Assembly: GCA_937973565.1 (NCBI GenBank)
Contig: CALJKQ010000214.1
Coordinates: forward strand, 1 to 19,977
DNA: 19,977 nucleotides
DNA from: an uncultured Saprospiraceae bacterium
GTDB lineage: Bacteria; Bacteroidota; Bacteroidia; Chitinophagales; Saprospiraceae
Direction: 5' to 3'
Below are positions 7,000 to 15,729 of the stretch, piece after piece. The notes below the pieces were generated by a model. It did not search any database and was not told the origin of the DNA. It saw nothing but the letters and a program-made list of their open reading frames with translations. The position numbers were made by a program, and so were the translations under genes. How positions within the stretch are numbered: position 1 is the first letter of the stretch; every line of letters begins with the position of its first letter.

Positions 7000-9909
7000 A
7001 TGAATTTTAAGAGCATTTTTATAACTTTAATGGCAATTGCTTTGTCACTAAAATCGTCTGTGGGTCTACGGGCCCAGGAAATGAATCTTCCCTCCGCACC
7101 ATTTCAAAGAAAGTCGGCCTATGATTGGAGGTCGGCTTCAGAAAATAAAAATCTGGCAGGATCCTGGAAATCTGAAAACATTGGTCCTACCATCATGAGT
7201 GGCAGGATAACGGACATTGATGTCAATCCGGACAATGGACACGAGTTTTATATTGCCTATGCTTCAGGAGGATTGTGGTATACCAAAAATAACGGAACCA
7301 CATTCACACCCGTATTTGACCACGAAGCTGTTATGACCATCGGAGATATTGCTGTACACTGGCCGAGTCATACCCTTTATGTAGGCAGTGGAGAGAGCAA
7401 TTCGAGCAGATCTTCGTATGCCGGCAATGGCATTTACATGAGCACCGATAAAGGCAAGACATGGAAAAATATTGGATTGGAAGATAGCCATCACATTGGA
7501 AGGATGTGGGTTGATCCCCGGAATGCTAATAAGTTGATGGTTGCTGCCATGGGTCATCTGTATACCAAAAACAAAGAGAGAGGATTGTTTTTAACAGAAG
7601 ATGCGGGCAAGACCTGGATTCACAGCTTCGCCATCGACGATTCTACCGGTGTAATAGACCTGATAGCTGATCCAACAGAATCAAATACTTTCTATTGTAC
7701 TTCGTGGCACAGGCAGCGTAAGGCATGGAATTTTATGGGAGCAGGTACCACCTCTGCCATCTATAAATCAACCGATGGCGGAATGAGCTGGAAGGATATC
7801 AGTATTACCGGGTCTGGCTTTCCAAGATCGGAATACACCGGCCGCATTGGTATCACAGCGGCACAACGAGATGGCAAAACCGTGCTTTTTACCATAGTAG
7901 ACAACCAAAGCCCCAAAGAAAAAACAAAAAAAACAGCCAAGGGGCTCACCAAAGAAAAAATTCGCGCCATGACCGTAGATAGCTTTCTGCAACTGAGCGA
8001 TGACACCTTGACAAAATTTTTAAAAGACAATGACTTCCCTGAAAAATACAACAGCAAGGAATTAAAAAAGCAGGTAAAAAAGGGAAAGCTGGAAGTGAAG
8101 GCATTGGCTGATTATCTGGAAGATGCCAATATGGCTTTGTTTGATACAGATATTGCCGGAGCAGAAATCTATAAAAGTGAAGACGGAGGAAATAGCTGGA
8201 CAAAGACCCACACAGAAGTAATGAAGGGTTTATATTATACGTACGGATATTATTTTGGTCAAATTACCGCCCAGGCAGATGACCCCAAAAAGTTATACAT
8301 CCTTGGGGTTCCCTTGTTGAAGTCAGAAGACGAGGGGAAGACCTGGAAAGACATCAATGGCGACAACCAGCATGGAGACCATCATGTACTCTTCGTACAT
8401 CCCAAAAATCCAGATCTTTTATACAATGGCAATGACGGAGGGTTGAATATTTCATACGATGGCGGAAGCAGCTGGATAAAATGCAACATGCCGGCTGTTG
8501 GTCAATTTTATGCCATCCAAACAGACAATGAATCGCCCTATAATGTGTATGGAGGATTGCAAGACAATGGAGTATGGACCGGCAGCAGCCAATATAAATA
8601 CAGCACAGCCTGGCAAAGCAATGGCGACTACCCTTATAAGTTTTTATTGGGCGGAGATGGTATGCAGGTCCAGGTAGATCCGAGAGACCATCAAACCGTA
8701 TACACAGGATATCAATTTGGCAATTATTTCAGAATCGATAAAAAAAGTGGAGACCGAAAATTTATAACGCCAAAACACGAGTTAGGGGACAGACCGTACA
8801 GATGGAATTGGCAAAGTCCCATTTTGTTATCCCGACATCAACCCGACATTCTGTATATGGGGGCCAACAAATTACTTCGATCATTTGACAAGGGAGACCA
8901 TTTTAAAGCTTTGTCCGGTGATCTTACGCATGGTGGGCAAAAGGGCAATGTACCTTATGGAACATTAACTTGCATAGAAGAGTCACCCCTGACATTTGGA
9001 CTTTTATACACTGGAAGTGACGACGGCAAGGTATGCAGATCAAAGGATGGTGGCATTACATGGGATACAATCTCCAATTCCCTGCCCCGAGGTCTTTGGG
9101 TAAGTCGGTTGACTGCCTCCAAACACTCGGAAGCAAGAGTTTATGTAAGCTTGAATGGCTATCGCAGCGATGATTTCAGTCCTTACCTGTATAGCAGCGA
9201 TGACTATGGTAAAATCTGGACATCTCTTTCTCAAGCGTTACCTCATGAAGCTGTGAATGTGATGAGGGAAGACCCGGAAAATGAAGATATGTTGTACGTA
9301 GGCACAGATCATGGTGTGTATATGAGCCTGGATCGGGGTTTAAGTTTTCAAAGAATCGATCTATCCTTACCCAATGTGGCGATTCATGATTTGGCAATAC
9401 AACAAAAAGGAGAAGAAATGGTGATTGGTACTCATGGAAGGTCGCTATTTAAAATGAACATAAGTGATTTGCGCAGGCTGGCAGAATGGAAAGATTCCCT
9501 ATTGGTGATAGGAAATATACCCAACCTTAATATCAATACACAATGGGGAAAGAAAAGAACACCTTATGATGAGGTCCGACAACCAAAAGTAAAATTTTCG
9601 GTGTTTAGCAAGGCAGGTGTCAAGGCCAATTTGACTATTGAAAGTGAAAGCGGCCAAAGTTTCAGCAAAGAAGTAGATCTTCCTCAAGGAATTTCAGTTT
9701 TGGAAACGTCATTTTGGTTTGACGCGATGCCCGTGCCAGAGAAAACAAAACAGGAAAAGAAAAAAGGCAAAGAAACCAAAATACCCAAAGTGGAACCAGC
9801 CTCAGATGATGGACACTATTACCCTGTGGCAGGAAATTACACCCTTAAACTAAAAACCCCGTCAAAAGAAAAATCAGGTACATTCAAAGTTGAAGCCAGA
9901 AAAAAATGA
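7000..9909 (+). CDS. Secreted Asp-box beta-propeller protein (VPS10/sortilin-like, BNR repeats)
   Basis: I chose ATG 7000 (969 aa) because it begins the signal peptide directly (MNFKSIF, hydrophobic run, cleavage near RAQ/EM); an upstream in-frame TTG at 6958 is rejected. Nine Asp-box hairpins (S/T-x-D-x-G-x-T/S-W) are visible at residues of about 148, 198, 257, 393, 442, 484, 681, 732 and 776, for example STDKGKTW, STDGGMSW and SKDGGITW. They indicate two linked propellers as in sortilin N-terminal/VPS10-type bacterial proteins. The opening NIGPTIMSGRITDIDVNP is typical of this large Bacteroidota/Acidobacteria family, often annotated as 'glycosyl hydrolase' without proof of activity. A Lys-rich helical insertion (about 305-375) interrupts the first propeller, and a beta-rich, Lys-rich tail ends the protein. 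No T9SS C-terminal sorting domain was seen. The stop overlaps the next start (ATGA), so the two genes are translationally coupled. Confidence 0.87.
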   Translation: MNFKSIFITLMAIALSLKSSVGLRAQEMNLPSAPFQRKSAYDWRSASENKNLAGSWKSENIGPTIMSGRITDIDVNPDNGHEFYIAYASGGLWYTKNNGTTFTPVFDHEAVMTIGDIAVHWPSHTLYVGSGESNSSRSSYAGNGIYMSTDKGKTWKNIGLEDSHHIGRMWVDPRNANKLMVAAMGHLYTKNKERGLFLTEDAGKTWIHSFAIDDSTGVIDLIADPTESNTFYCTSWHRQRKAWNFMGAGTTSAIYKSTDGGMSWKDISITGSGFPRSEYTGRIGITAAQRDGKTVLFTIVDNQSPKEKTKKTAKGLTKEKIRAMTVDSFLQLSDDTLTKFLKDNDFPEKYNSKELKKQVKKGKLEVKALADYLEDANMALFDTDIAGAEIYKSEDGGNSWTKTHTEVMKGLYYTYGYYFGQITAQADDPKKLYILGVPLLKSEDEGKTWKDINGDNQHGDHHVLFVHPKNPDLLYNGNDGGLNISYDGGSSWIKCNMPAVGQFYAIQTDNESPYNVYGGLQDNGVWTGSSQYKYSTAWQSNGDYPYKFLLGGDGMQVQVDPRDHQTVYTGYQFGNYFRIDKKSGDRKFITPKHELGDRPYRWNWQSPILLSRHQPDILYMGANKLLRSFDKGDHFKALSGDLTHGGQKGNVPYGTLTCIEESPLTFGLLYTGSDDGKVCRSKDGGITWDTISNSLPRGLWVSRLTASKHSEARVYVSLNGYRSDDFSPYLYSSDDYGKIWTSLSQALPHEAVNVMREDPENEDMLYVGTDHGVYMSLDRGLSFQRIDLSLPNVAIHDLAIQQKGEEMVIGTHGRSLFKMNISDLRRLAEWKDSLLVIGNIPNLNINTQWGKKRTPYDEVRQPKVKFSVFSKAGVKANLTIESESGQSFSKEVDLPQGISVLETSFWFDAMPVPEKTKQEKKKGKETKIPKVEPASDDGHYYPVAGNYTLKLKTPSKEKSGTFKVEARKK

Positions 9910-11219
9910 AAAAACAAAAATTGCTACGTTGGTTTTTTGGTATTCTCTTATTGGTAGTGTTAACCGCTGTGCTGTATATCTATCCACAGCTCAAAGTGTT
10001 GAACGGATACGCTGCTCGCACCATGTGTACTTGCCATTTTGCCATACAAAGAACGGAAGACCAGATTCTGAAAGAAGATTTGGGTGGAGGATTGTTTGGC
10101 ATGGCCAACCTTACCGTAGATCCCAATCACAAACGCGTCAGCAGCACGGCTTTTGGGCTTGCAAAAAAAACAGCCATTTACAAGCCGGGTATTGGATGTA
10201 TCTTGTTGAAGAATGAGAATGACAATGATTTTGAATATAGACCACCCGTTGATACATTCAGACAATCCAATCCTTGGGTGAGCGCTAAAAGTGCAAGCCT
10301 TAGCGAGGCAGAAATTCAATCCATCCACCAGCTGGCTTTTGACAAAGATTTTGGCTGTTCTGATAAAAAAACGAGGGCACTGTTGATTTTACGAAATGAC
10401 AGTTTGATATATGAGCAGTATGCCGTGGGAGCTGATGCGAATACGCCGCTTTTAGGTTGGTCCATGACCAAATCAGTTCTAAGCACGCTGTATGGTATTC
10501 TTTCAAAAGAGGGAAAAATAAAAAGGGACAACAGGATTTTTGCCAATCACCCCGACCCTAATGTAAGGCAAACAACGATAGCCGATTTGCTGCAAATGCG
10601 CGCAGGTCTGGCCTGGGAAGAAGAGTATGATCAATACAGCACAGCCACGCAAATGTTGTTCGACTCTGATGACATCTTTGCTATGACAGCTTCACTACCT
10701 TTTGAAAAAAGGGAATGGGAATACTCATCAGGAACCAGCAATTTGCTTAGTGGTCTCATCAAAAAACAATTTAAGTCCGAAAAAGAATACCTGGATTTTC
10801 CCTACAAAGCACTTTTTCATGCTCTTGATTTGGAAAATGCCTGGATAGAAACAGATGAAAAAGGAACCATGATTGCCTCTTCCTACATGTATGCAACTGC
10901 GCGTGACTGGCTGAAACTGGGCATGCTGTATTTAAAAAATGGAAATTATGGTGGTCATCAAATTATTGAAAAAGAATGGGTCGACTTTGTCAAAACAGAA
11001 GCTCCCGGTTCTGAAGGCAGATATGGCGGTCATTTCTGGTTGAATAAAAACGGTGTCTCCTATAAGGATTTACCTCCCGATTTGTATACCATGGATGGAT
11101 ACCAGGGACAGTTGGTCGCCATATTTCCGACACAAAACATGGTAGTTGTGCGTCTTGGACTTTCTGATTTAGATTTCAATCAACTCTTAAAACAAGTGGT
11201 AGATGCTGTTGAAAATTAG
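9906..11219 (+). CDS. Membrane-anchored serine hydrolase of the class C beta-lactamase fold
   Basis: This 437-aa protein has an uncleaved-looking N-terminal helix (residues about 9-26, KKQKLLRW lead), which places the enzyme in the periplasm. The catalytic motifs of the AmpC/DD-peptidase/EstB superfamily are visible. They are S186-M-T-K189 (GWSMTKS, nucleophile and general base), Y273-S-S (WEYSSGTSNLL, replacing Y-x-N) and a GYQGQ motif at 398-402 in the KTG/HxG position. ADLLQMRAGLAWEE is the usual segment between the first two. Family members include D-aminopeptidases, esterases and 6-aminohexanoate-oligomer hydrolases, so beta-lactamase activity should not be assumed. The first 130 residues (two Cys at 41/43) are a family-specific lead domain. 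The gene is coupled by 4-bp overlap to the Asp-box gene and overlaps the next gene by 17 bp. Confidence 0.88.
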   Translation: MKKQKLLRWFFGILLLVVLTAVLYIYPQLKVLNGYAARTMCTCHFAIQRTEDQILKEDLGGGLFGMANLTVDPNHKRVSSTAFGLAKKTAIYKPGIGCILLKNENDNDFEYRPPVDTFRQSNPWVSAKSASLSEAEIQSIHQLAFDKDFGCSDKKTRALLILRNDSLIYEQYAVGADANTPLLGWSMTKSVLSTLYGILSKEGKIKRDNRIFANHPDPNVRQTTIADLLQMRAGLAWEEEYDQYSTATQMLFDSDDIFAMTASLPFEKREWEYSSGTSNLLSGLIKKQFKSEKEYLDFPYKALFHALDLENAWIETDEKGTMIASSYMYATARDWLKLGMLYLKNGNYGGHQIIEKEWVDFVKTEAPGSEGRYGGHFWLNKNGVSYKDLPPDLYTMDGYQGQLVAIFPTQNMVVVRLGLSDLDFNQLLKQVVDAVEN

Positions 11220-11874
11220 TGGGATGGTGTTGGCCATATTTCTGGTGATACAGTGTAGCGTAAAAGCGCCGGAAAAGGCAAAGAATGATTGTAGAATAGG
11301 CGCTTATGAATTAAAAAAGAGCCGGTGTGTTGAAACGGACACAGCCTCCAATATTCAGAAAGGTATAATCCAATTCAATGGAATGGAAATAAACTACCAG
11401 CATGGCACCAACATACCCAGAGGATTGCAGGATTCCCGGGAATATGTAGAACAAAGTTTCCGTGCTTATCATTACCGAAAATTCTTTGATTACATACACA
11501 TAGACCCCAAGGTTCATAAATTATTCAGGGATTCGGTGAAAGTGGAATCCATACAATGGATTGAAACCGGACAAAACAAAGAGTGCAGCGCCTGTAATGT
11601 TGAACTGTCATTAAGGTTCAGACAAAAAAGTATACCGTACGCTATTTTTATTACGCCTACCTTACTTGCGGAACTTAACAGAACTCAAGTTGTCCGAAAA
11701 ACGACTAATGATTTTGAAATAAAGTATTTCAAAAATGAAGAAACGAGTGGCGCTTTCATATTACCCAAAGTACATACCAAAGAAAGCTCAGGTCTACTTC
11801 TGGAACTTGTCAAAGGCACTGATGATGATTTCAATGCCTTTATTCAAAACCAAATCAAATACCGTAAATCCTAA
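11203..11874 (+). CDS. Uncharacterised exported protein, possible lipoprotein
   Basis: I do not recognise this family. The 223-aa frame begins inside the hydrolase gene (17-bp overlap); an ATG at 11224 would remove the overlap. Its N-terminus is a short hydrophobic run ending LVIQC-SVKAPEK, so C18 could be a lipidated cysteine, although Gln at -1 is not a standard lipobox residue. Otherwise it would be a plain signal peptide or anchor. The mature part is soluble, mixed alpha/beta in appearance, with Cys at 30, 42 and a CSAC pair at 128-131. Given the overlaps it is co-expressed with the propeller protein and the serine hydrolase, and may work with them in the envelope (inference). The stop is 4 bp from the convergent amylase gene. 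Confidence 0.65.
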   Translation: MLLKISGMVLAIFLVIQCSVKAPEKAKNDCRIGAYELKKSRCVETDTASNIQKGIIQFNGMEINYQHGTNIPRGLQDSREYVEQSFRAYHYRKFFDYIHIDPKVHKLFRDSVKVESIQWIETGQNKECSACNVELSLRFRQKSIPYAIFITPTLLAELNRTQVVRKTTNDFEIKYFKNEETSGAFILPKVHTKESSGLLLELVKGTDDDFNAFIQNQIKYRKS

Positions 11875-11878
11875 GCTT

Positions 11879-14800
11879 TTATTTAATCTGGTTAGTGCCT
11901 CTGTATTCAACGGATGCTCCACTCATATTTAACAATAAGCTGGCAGGAGCAGGCTGAGCACCCTTAAAACATTGGACGCCATTGGCTATCAATGAGCCTT
12001 CATTTTGTATGCAACTGCCGGAAGACAGATTACCTCCAAACAATTGTACCTGGCTCAATTCGCAGCTGACACCCGGCAAGATATGAATGGCCCTATCGGC
12101 ATTGGCAGCTGTAATTACGAGTGGATATTCATCTTGTCCAAGGATCACAATGTTTTTATCAACGGTAAGGGGTGACTGCAAATGCAAAGTATCCGTAAGC
12201 ACAAGATAGGAAAAACGAATGGTATCACCTGGCAATGCACAAGACAAGGCGTAGCGCAATGAGCCGGGGCCTGAATCCGTCGATTTGTAAACGAGATTAC
12301 AAGGTTCAGCAGGGAAATTGGTAAACAAATAAGATGCTGATGCAGGTAAATTATAGGTATCAGTTGTACTATTTACAGTAAAAGAAGTGCCGTCATCCGT
12401 AGCCGTGCCATTGTACCTGTACCAAGTGCCTGTTGCGGGAAAGCCCGGTGTTACGACATGTGCAGCTGCTGGATCCAGGTTGGCGACACTGATGACATAG
12501 TGTCCTGAGCCATCGTTGAGCATCATCCTTCTGGGCGTAACAATATTACCTGCGCCAAGCCCTATATTGCCATAATCGGGTGCTACTGTATACAAAGAAT
12601 ATTGATTTCTCAAATTAAAGATTCTGACCACCTGGTTGTAAAGCTCCCTTCTTTTATCATTGCTGAAATAATCCCATTTCACGGGTTTTTCGCCGGTTCT
12701 GCCGTTGAAGTTGATGCTTACGTCATAGCCCAGTTCTCCCATTTGCCATATCATACGCGGGCCGGGGAAAAGTAAATTGAATTGGTAGCCCATTTTCAAA
12801 CGATCTATCATATTGGCCGTTGTTTTTGGACCATTAAAATATTGCATAAGCTCGTATCCCAGCCTTTCTTCATCATGACTTTCGGGATAGGACATCCAAT
12901 TGGCGAAAATAAAATTTCTGGCAGGTGTATTGTAGATGCCTGAATCATACAAATTGGGGTTATCTCCATTCCAACCCAGTACAAAAGATTTGACATCGTT
13001 GTGGTGTCCTACCCCACTCCACATGCTGATGCCAAAGTCAGCCAGCACCTTATCCTCCGCATTGACGGCAAGGTGCTCAAAGATGGCCACCGAACCGGGG
13101 TGTTGGGTCCACATGACATTTACCATTCTCTTAAGGATATCTACACGATCCTGGTCATACGATGAGGCCCATGGGTCTCCGGGATCTTGGGCTGTCTGCC
13201 CAAAACCTTTGGTGAAATCAAACCTGAATCCGTTAAATTTGAATTCCGACAGCCAGTAGTCCAACGCTCTGTCTACAAAATACCGTGTATGCTCACTTTC
13301 GTGGTTCCAATCTACCCCCCACCAGCCGGCGGGTTCGGCTATCATCTTGTGATTTTCATTAAACCAGGGGTTGTCAGGAGAGGGCTTCCCTGTTGCGTTA
13401 TTCCAGTACATTTTTGCCATAGGATGAGATAAAAAAGCATGGTTGAAAACAATGTCGTTAAAAACCTGAATCTCTCGTTTATGACATTCATCAATAAATT
13501 TCTTTAAGTCGTTGGCTGTACCATAGGCCTTATCGGGAGCAAAATAAAAATTGGGGTTGTAACCCCACGACGAATTGCCTTCAAACTCAGAGATCGGCAT
13601 AACATGGATGGCATTGATGCCCAGACTTTTCAGATAATCGAGCTTGTCAATGGCAGCCAGATAAGTGCCTTCTTCCGTAAAATCTCTAAAAAGTAATTCA
13701 TAGATATTGAGGTGATTGGTAGAAGGTTTATTGAACGGAGGGGCTGTCCAGGTAAATGAAGGAGTTTGTGTATTCAGTACAGAAGCCCTGTCCACCGCTT
13801 CATCCGGATAAGCAGGCAAATCGGGATAAACAGATGCAGCAATATTGCCATCTTCCGGATCACAGATTTGATGGGCAAACGGATCTGCCAATTGCAGACC
13901 ACCATCCATGAGGTATTGAAATACGTAATCTTCACCCGGCTGTAGTCCGCTTAACTCGATCCACCAATAATCGCCATAATCACCATCGCCATCTGCATCG
14001 GTGGTACCATTCCATCCATCTCTGTCTCTTTTCAATTTGTATGCCTCAGATGGGGTCCAGTTGTTGAAGTCGCCTACTACATATACGATGGACTTTGGTG
14101 AAGTGGCATTGGTGCCTGAAGGAGCCGCCGGTGGGCCTGAATTTCCTTTATAAAAACGAGTGAACACAGGAGCATGCAAAACCAGGGTAGCTTTGGTTGC
14201 ATCACCTGTATGATAGTTGATGCCGGGCTTGGTCCACGCAGGCCTTGGTTCTTCCACAATGCTGTTGTGTGCCAGTACATCAAACTGTTTAGTCTTGAGT
14301 TCAGCGCCAAAATAGGCCTTAAATCTATATCGGTGCAGCGTTGTATTGTTTAAGTTGATGATCCAATCGAAGGTGTCTTCACTCATCAATTGTTCCAAAG
14401 TATCTATGGGCAGATTTGAATTAATATCCAACTCTTCAAGCAGCCAGCTATCTGCATTGTTGTTGGAAACAGCAGCTACCTCAAAATCTTCACCCGTTAC
14501 TGGCATAAATGGGCTGAAAGTAGGAGAAGTAACGATCAGGTAGTTGCCCGGATTGATGGCATTAAAGTAATTACCTCCATTATTGTCCTCTTTTATGGTA
14601 CCATCTGCACTTCTGAATAAAAAGTTCAAACCAAAGATATCGTCGTTACTATCCACAATAAAGTAGGTCAAAGCATTCGGTATGGTCAATTGCCATGTAT
14701 TGGCACCTGTTGATGTCATTTCCCCAATGCCATCGTCTTGTCCCCAATTGCCCACCACCTTATCAAAAGCAGTGGGTTGGTTGTGTTGGAGAGAAACACC

Positions 14801-15571
14801 CGCATGAAGATAAACTTTGCTAGCTCCTGCCAATGCGGTAGTAGCGGCATTGAATGTGATGGTGATGGCCTGACTCTCTGAAGGCAAAAGAGGAGACACA
14901 ACCACTACAGGTCCGCCTCCCATATTGATATTTACTGCATGATTGTCGAGAGGACTCCTGTTTGCGGATTGATTCCAGGATGTGGCATTATCATCATTGG
15001 GTACTGCATCAAAAGAGCCATGTGGATTTTGGTCGCCCGTTATGTAAAACTGAATATCAGCCAGGGCAGGCGTGCCAAGAGCGGATTTTAAAATTCTCAC
15101 TTCTACCCAGCCATTCTGATCGGCGCCGGTTATATTTTCTGCAAATTCTGTATTCGCAGCGCTGCTTCCTACGCCCGACCAGGATGAACCATTCCAGGTA
15201 TGAAACTCCGCATAGCCATTGAAATGTCCTCTGAATATATAGTCAATCTTGTTGGCGTTGGTGTAATCTATACTCCTGGACCATGAATCGGAACCTCCCC
15301 CTCCCGCTTTGGAATGAAGGGTAAACACCCAGTTCATCCATGTGGATGCTGTCACTTCTGCCCCCAGGTAAACATAATTGCCTTGCTGGGTTACATAAAG
15401 TTTTTTGGCATTGGCATTTGCCCAACCCGGTATAAGATCTGCCGTTGCGACCGGACTACCCCATACTGTTTCCCCATCAAAAGTGCCATCAATCACGGGC
15501 TGAGCCATCGCATTGATGAAAGAAATAACAATGAAAGTGCAGGCAAATACAGCCTTAAAAATAAGTTTCAT
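11879..15571 (-). CDS. Secreted multidomain alpha-amylase-family (GH13) enzyme
   Basis: This 1230-aa protein has a signal peptide cleaved near AMA-QPVIDG (residue 23/24). Domains in order: about 25-215, a beta-rich module ending in a DNHAVNI motif, probably carbohydrate-binding; about 225-340, a CBM26-like starch-binding module (VYLHAGVS, VVGNWGQDDG); about 350-440, a linker module; about 465-585, an isoamylase-N/CBM48-like E-set (VVGDFNNWTPSEAYKL, DYVFQYLMDG); about 618-990, the GH13 barrel; about 990-1088, a C-terminal beta domain; about 1090-1230, a piece of a right-handed beta-helix starting STDSGPGSLRYAL. Region I DIVFNH (706-711), nucleophile D785 (GFRFDF), acid/base E832 (IFEHL) and H899-D900 (ESHDEE) are all present, so it should be active on alpha-glucans. 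The strict specificity is unknown. No T9SS sorting domain is evident at the end, which reads TNQIK. It stands alone, without SusC/SusD neighbours. Confidence 0.9.
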   Translation of the reverse strand: MKLIFKAVFACTFIVISFINAMAQPVIDGTFDGETVWGSPVATADLIPGWANANAKKLYVTQQGNYVYLGAEVTASTWMNWVFTLHSKAGGGGSDSWSRSIDYTNANKIDYIFRGHFNGYAEFHTWNGSSWSGVGSSAANTEFAENITGADQNGWVEVRILKSALGTPALADIQFYITGDQNPHGSFDAVPNDDNATSWNQSANRSPLDNHAVNINMGGGPVVVVSPLLPSESQAITITFNAATTALAGASKVYLHAGVSLQHNQPTAFDKVVGNWGQDDGIGEMTSTGANTWQLTIPNALTYFIVDSNDDIFGLNFLFRSADGTIKEDNNGGNYFNAINPGNYLIVTSPTFSPFMPVTGEDFEVAAVSNNNADSWLLEELDINSNLPIDTLEQLMSEDTFDWIINLNNTTLHRYRFKAYFGAELKTKQFDVLAHNSIVEEPRPAWTKPGINYHTGDATKATLVLHAPVFTRFYKGNSGPPAAPSGTNATSPKSIVYVVGDFNNWTPSEAYKLKRDRDGWNGTTDADGDGDYGDYWWIELSGLQPGEDYVFQYLMDGGLQLADPFAHQICDPEDGNIAASVYPDLPAYPDEAVDRASVLNTQTPSFTWTAPPFNKPSTNHLNIYELLFRDFTEEGTYLAAIDKLDYLKSLGINAIHVMPISEFEGNSSWGYNPNFYFAPDKAYGTANDLKKFIDECHKREIQVFNDIVFNHAFLSHPMAKMYWNNATGKPSPDNPWFNENHKMIAEPAGWWGVDWNHESEHTRYFVDRALDYWLSEFKFNGFRFDFTKGFGQTAQDPGDPWASSYDQDRVDILKRMVNVMWTQHPGSVAIFEHLAVNAEDKVLADFGISMWSGVGHHNDVKSFVLGWNGDNPNLYDSGIYNTPARNFIFANWMSYPESHDEERLGYELMQYFNGPKTTANMIDRLKMGYQFNLLFPGPRMIWQMGELGYDVSINFNGRTGEKPVKWDYFSNDKRRELYNQVVRIFNLRNQYSLYTVAPDYGNIGLGAGNIVTPRRMMLNDGSGHYVISVANLDPAAAHVVTPGFPATGTWYRYNGTATDDGTSFTVNSTTDTYNLPASASYLFTNFPAEPCNLVYKSTDSGPGSLRYALSCALPGDTIRFSYLVLTDTLHLQSPLTVDKNIVILGQDEYPLVITAANADRAIHILPGVSCELSQVQLFGGNLSSGSCIQNEGSLIANGVQCFKGAQPAPASLLLNMSGASVEYRGTNQIK

Positions 15572-15670
15572 TCTCCTGATATTAGTGTTATTAACGGTAG
15601 TAAAAAAAGGAAAAAAAAACCAAATTTCAAAGAAGAAAAAGATTAAATATCAATCGCAATAAGCCGAAAA

Positions 15671-15700
15671 GTTGAAAACGATTGAATATTGGTATCTTTG
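15671..15700 (+). promoter_or_regulatory. Bacteroidota-type promoter of the tryptophan dioxygenase gene
   Basis: The -7 element TATCTTTG (15693-15700) is a perfect TAnnTTTG. GTTG at 15671-15674 matches three of four bases of the -33 TTTG box, with an 18-bp spacer. The predicted transcription start near 15707 leaves a leader of about 23 nt before the ATG at 15730. This position also argues against the upstream TTG at 15682 as a start codon, since it would precede the promoter core. Confidence 0.65.
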
Positions 15701-15729
15701 TATTTTACCTAACCAAAATCGAATCTGCA

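Noticed and set aside
7000..9909. Calling the Asp-box protein a sialidase
   Set aside because: Asp-boxes are structural. No RIP motif or sialidase Arg triad was identified, and the layout fits VPS10/sortilin-like proteins better.
9906..11219. Annotation of the serine hydrolase as a true beta-lactamase or resistance gene
   Set aside because: The SxxK fold is shared by many esterases and peptidases, Y-x-N is replaced by Y-S-S, and the protein is membrane anchored with an extra lead domain. Resistance function is unsupported.
15682..15729. TTG-started N-terminal extension of tryptophan dioxygenase
   Set aside because: The promoter -7 element (15693-15700) lies inside the extension, and homologous sequence begins after ATG 15730.
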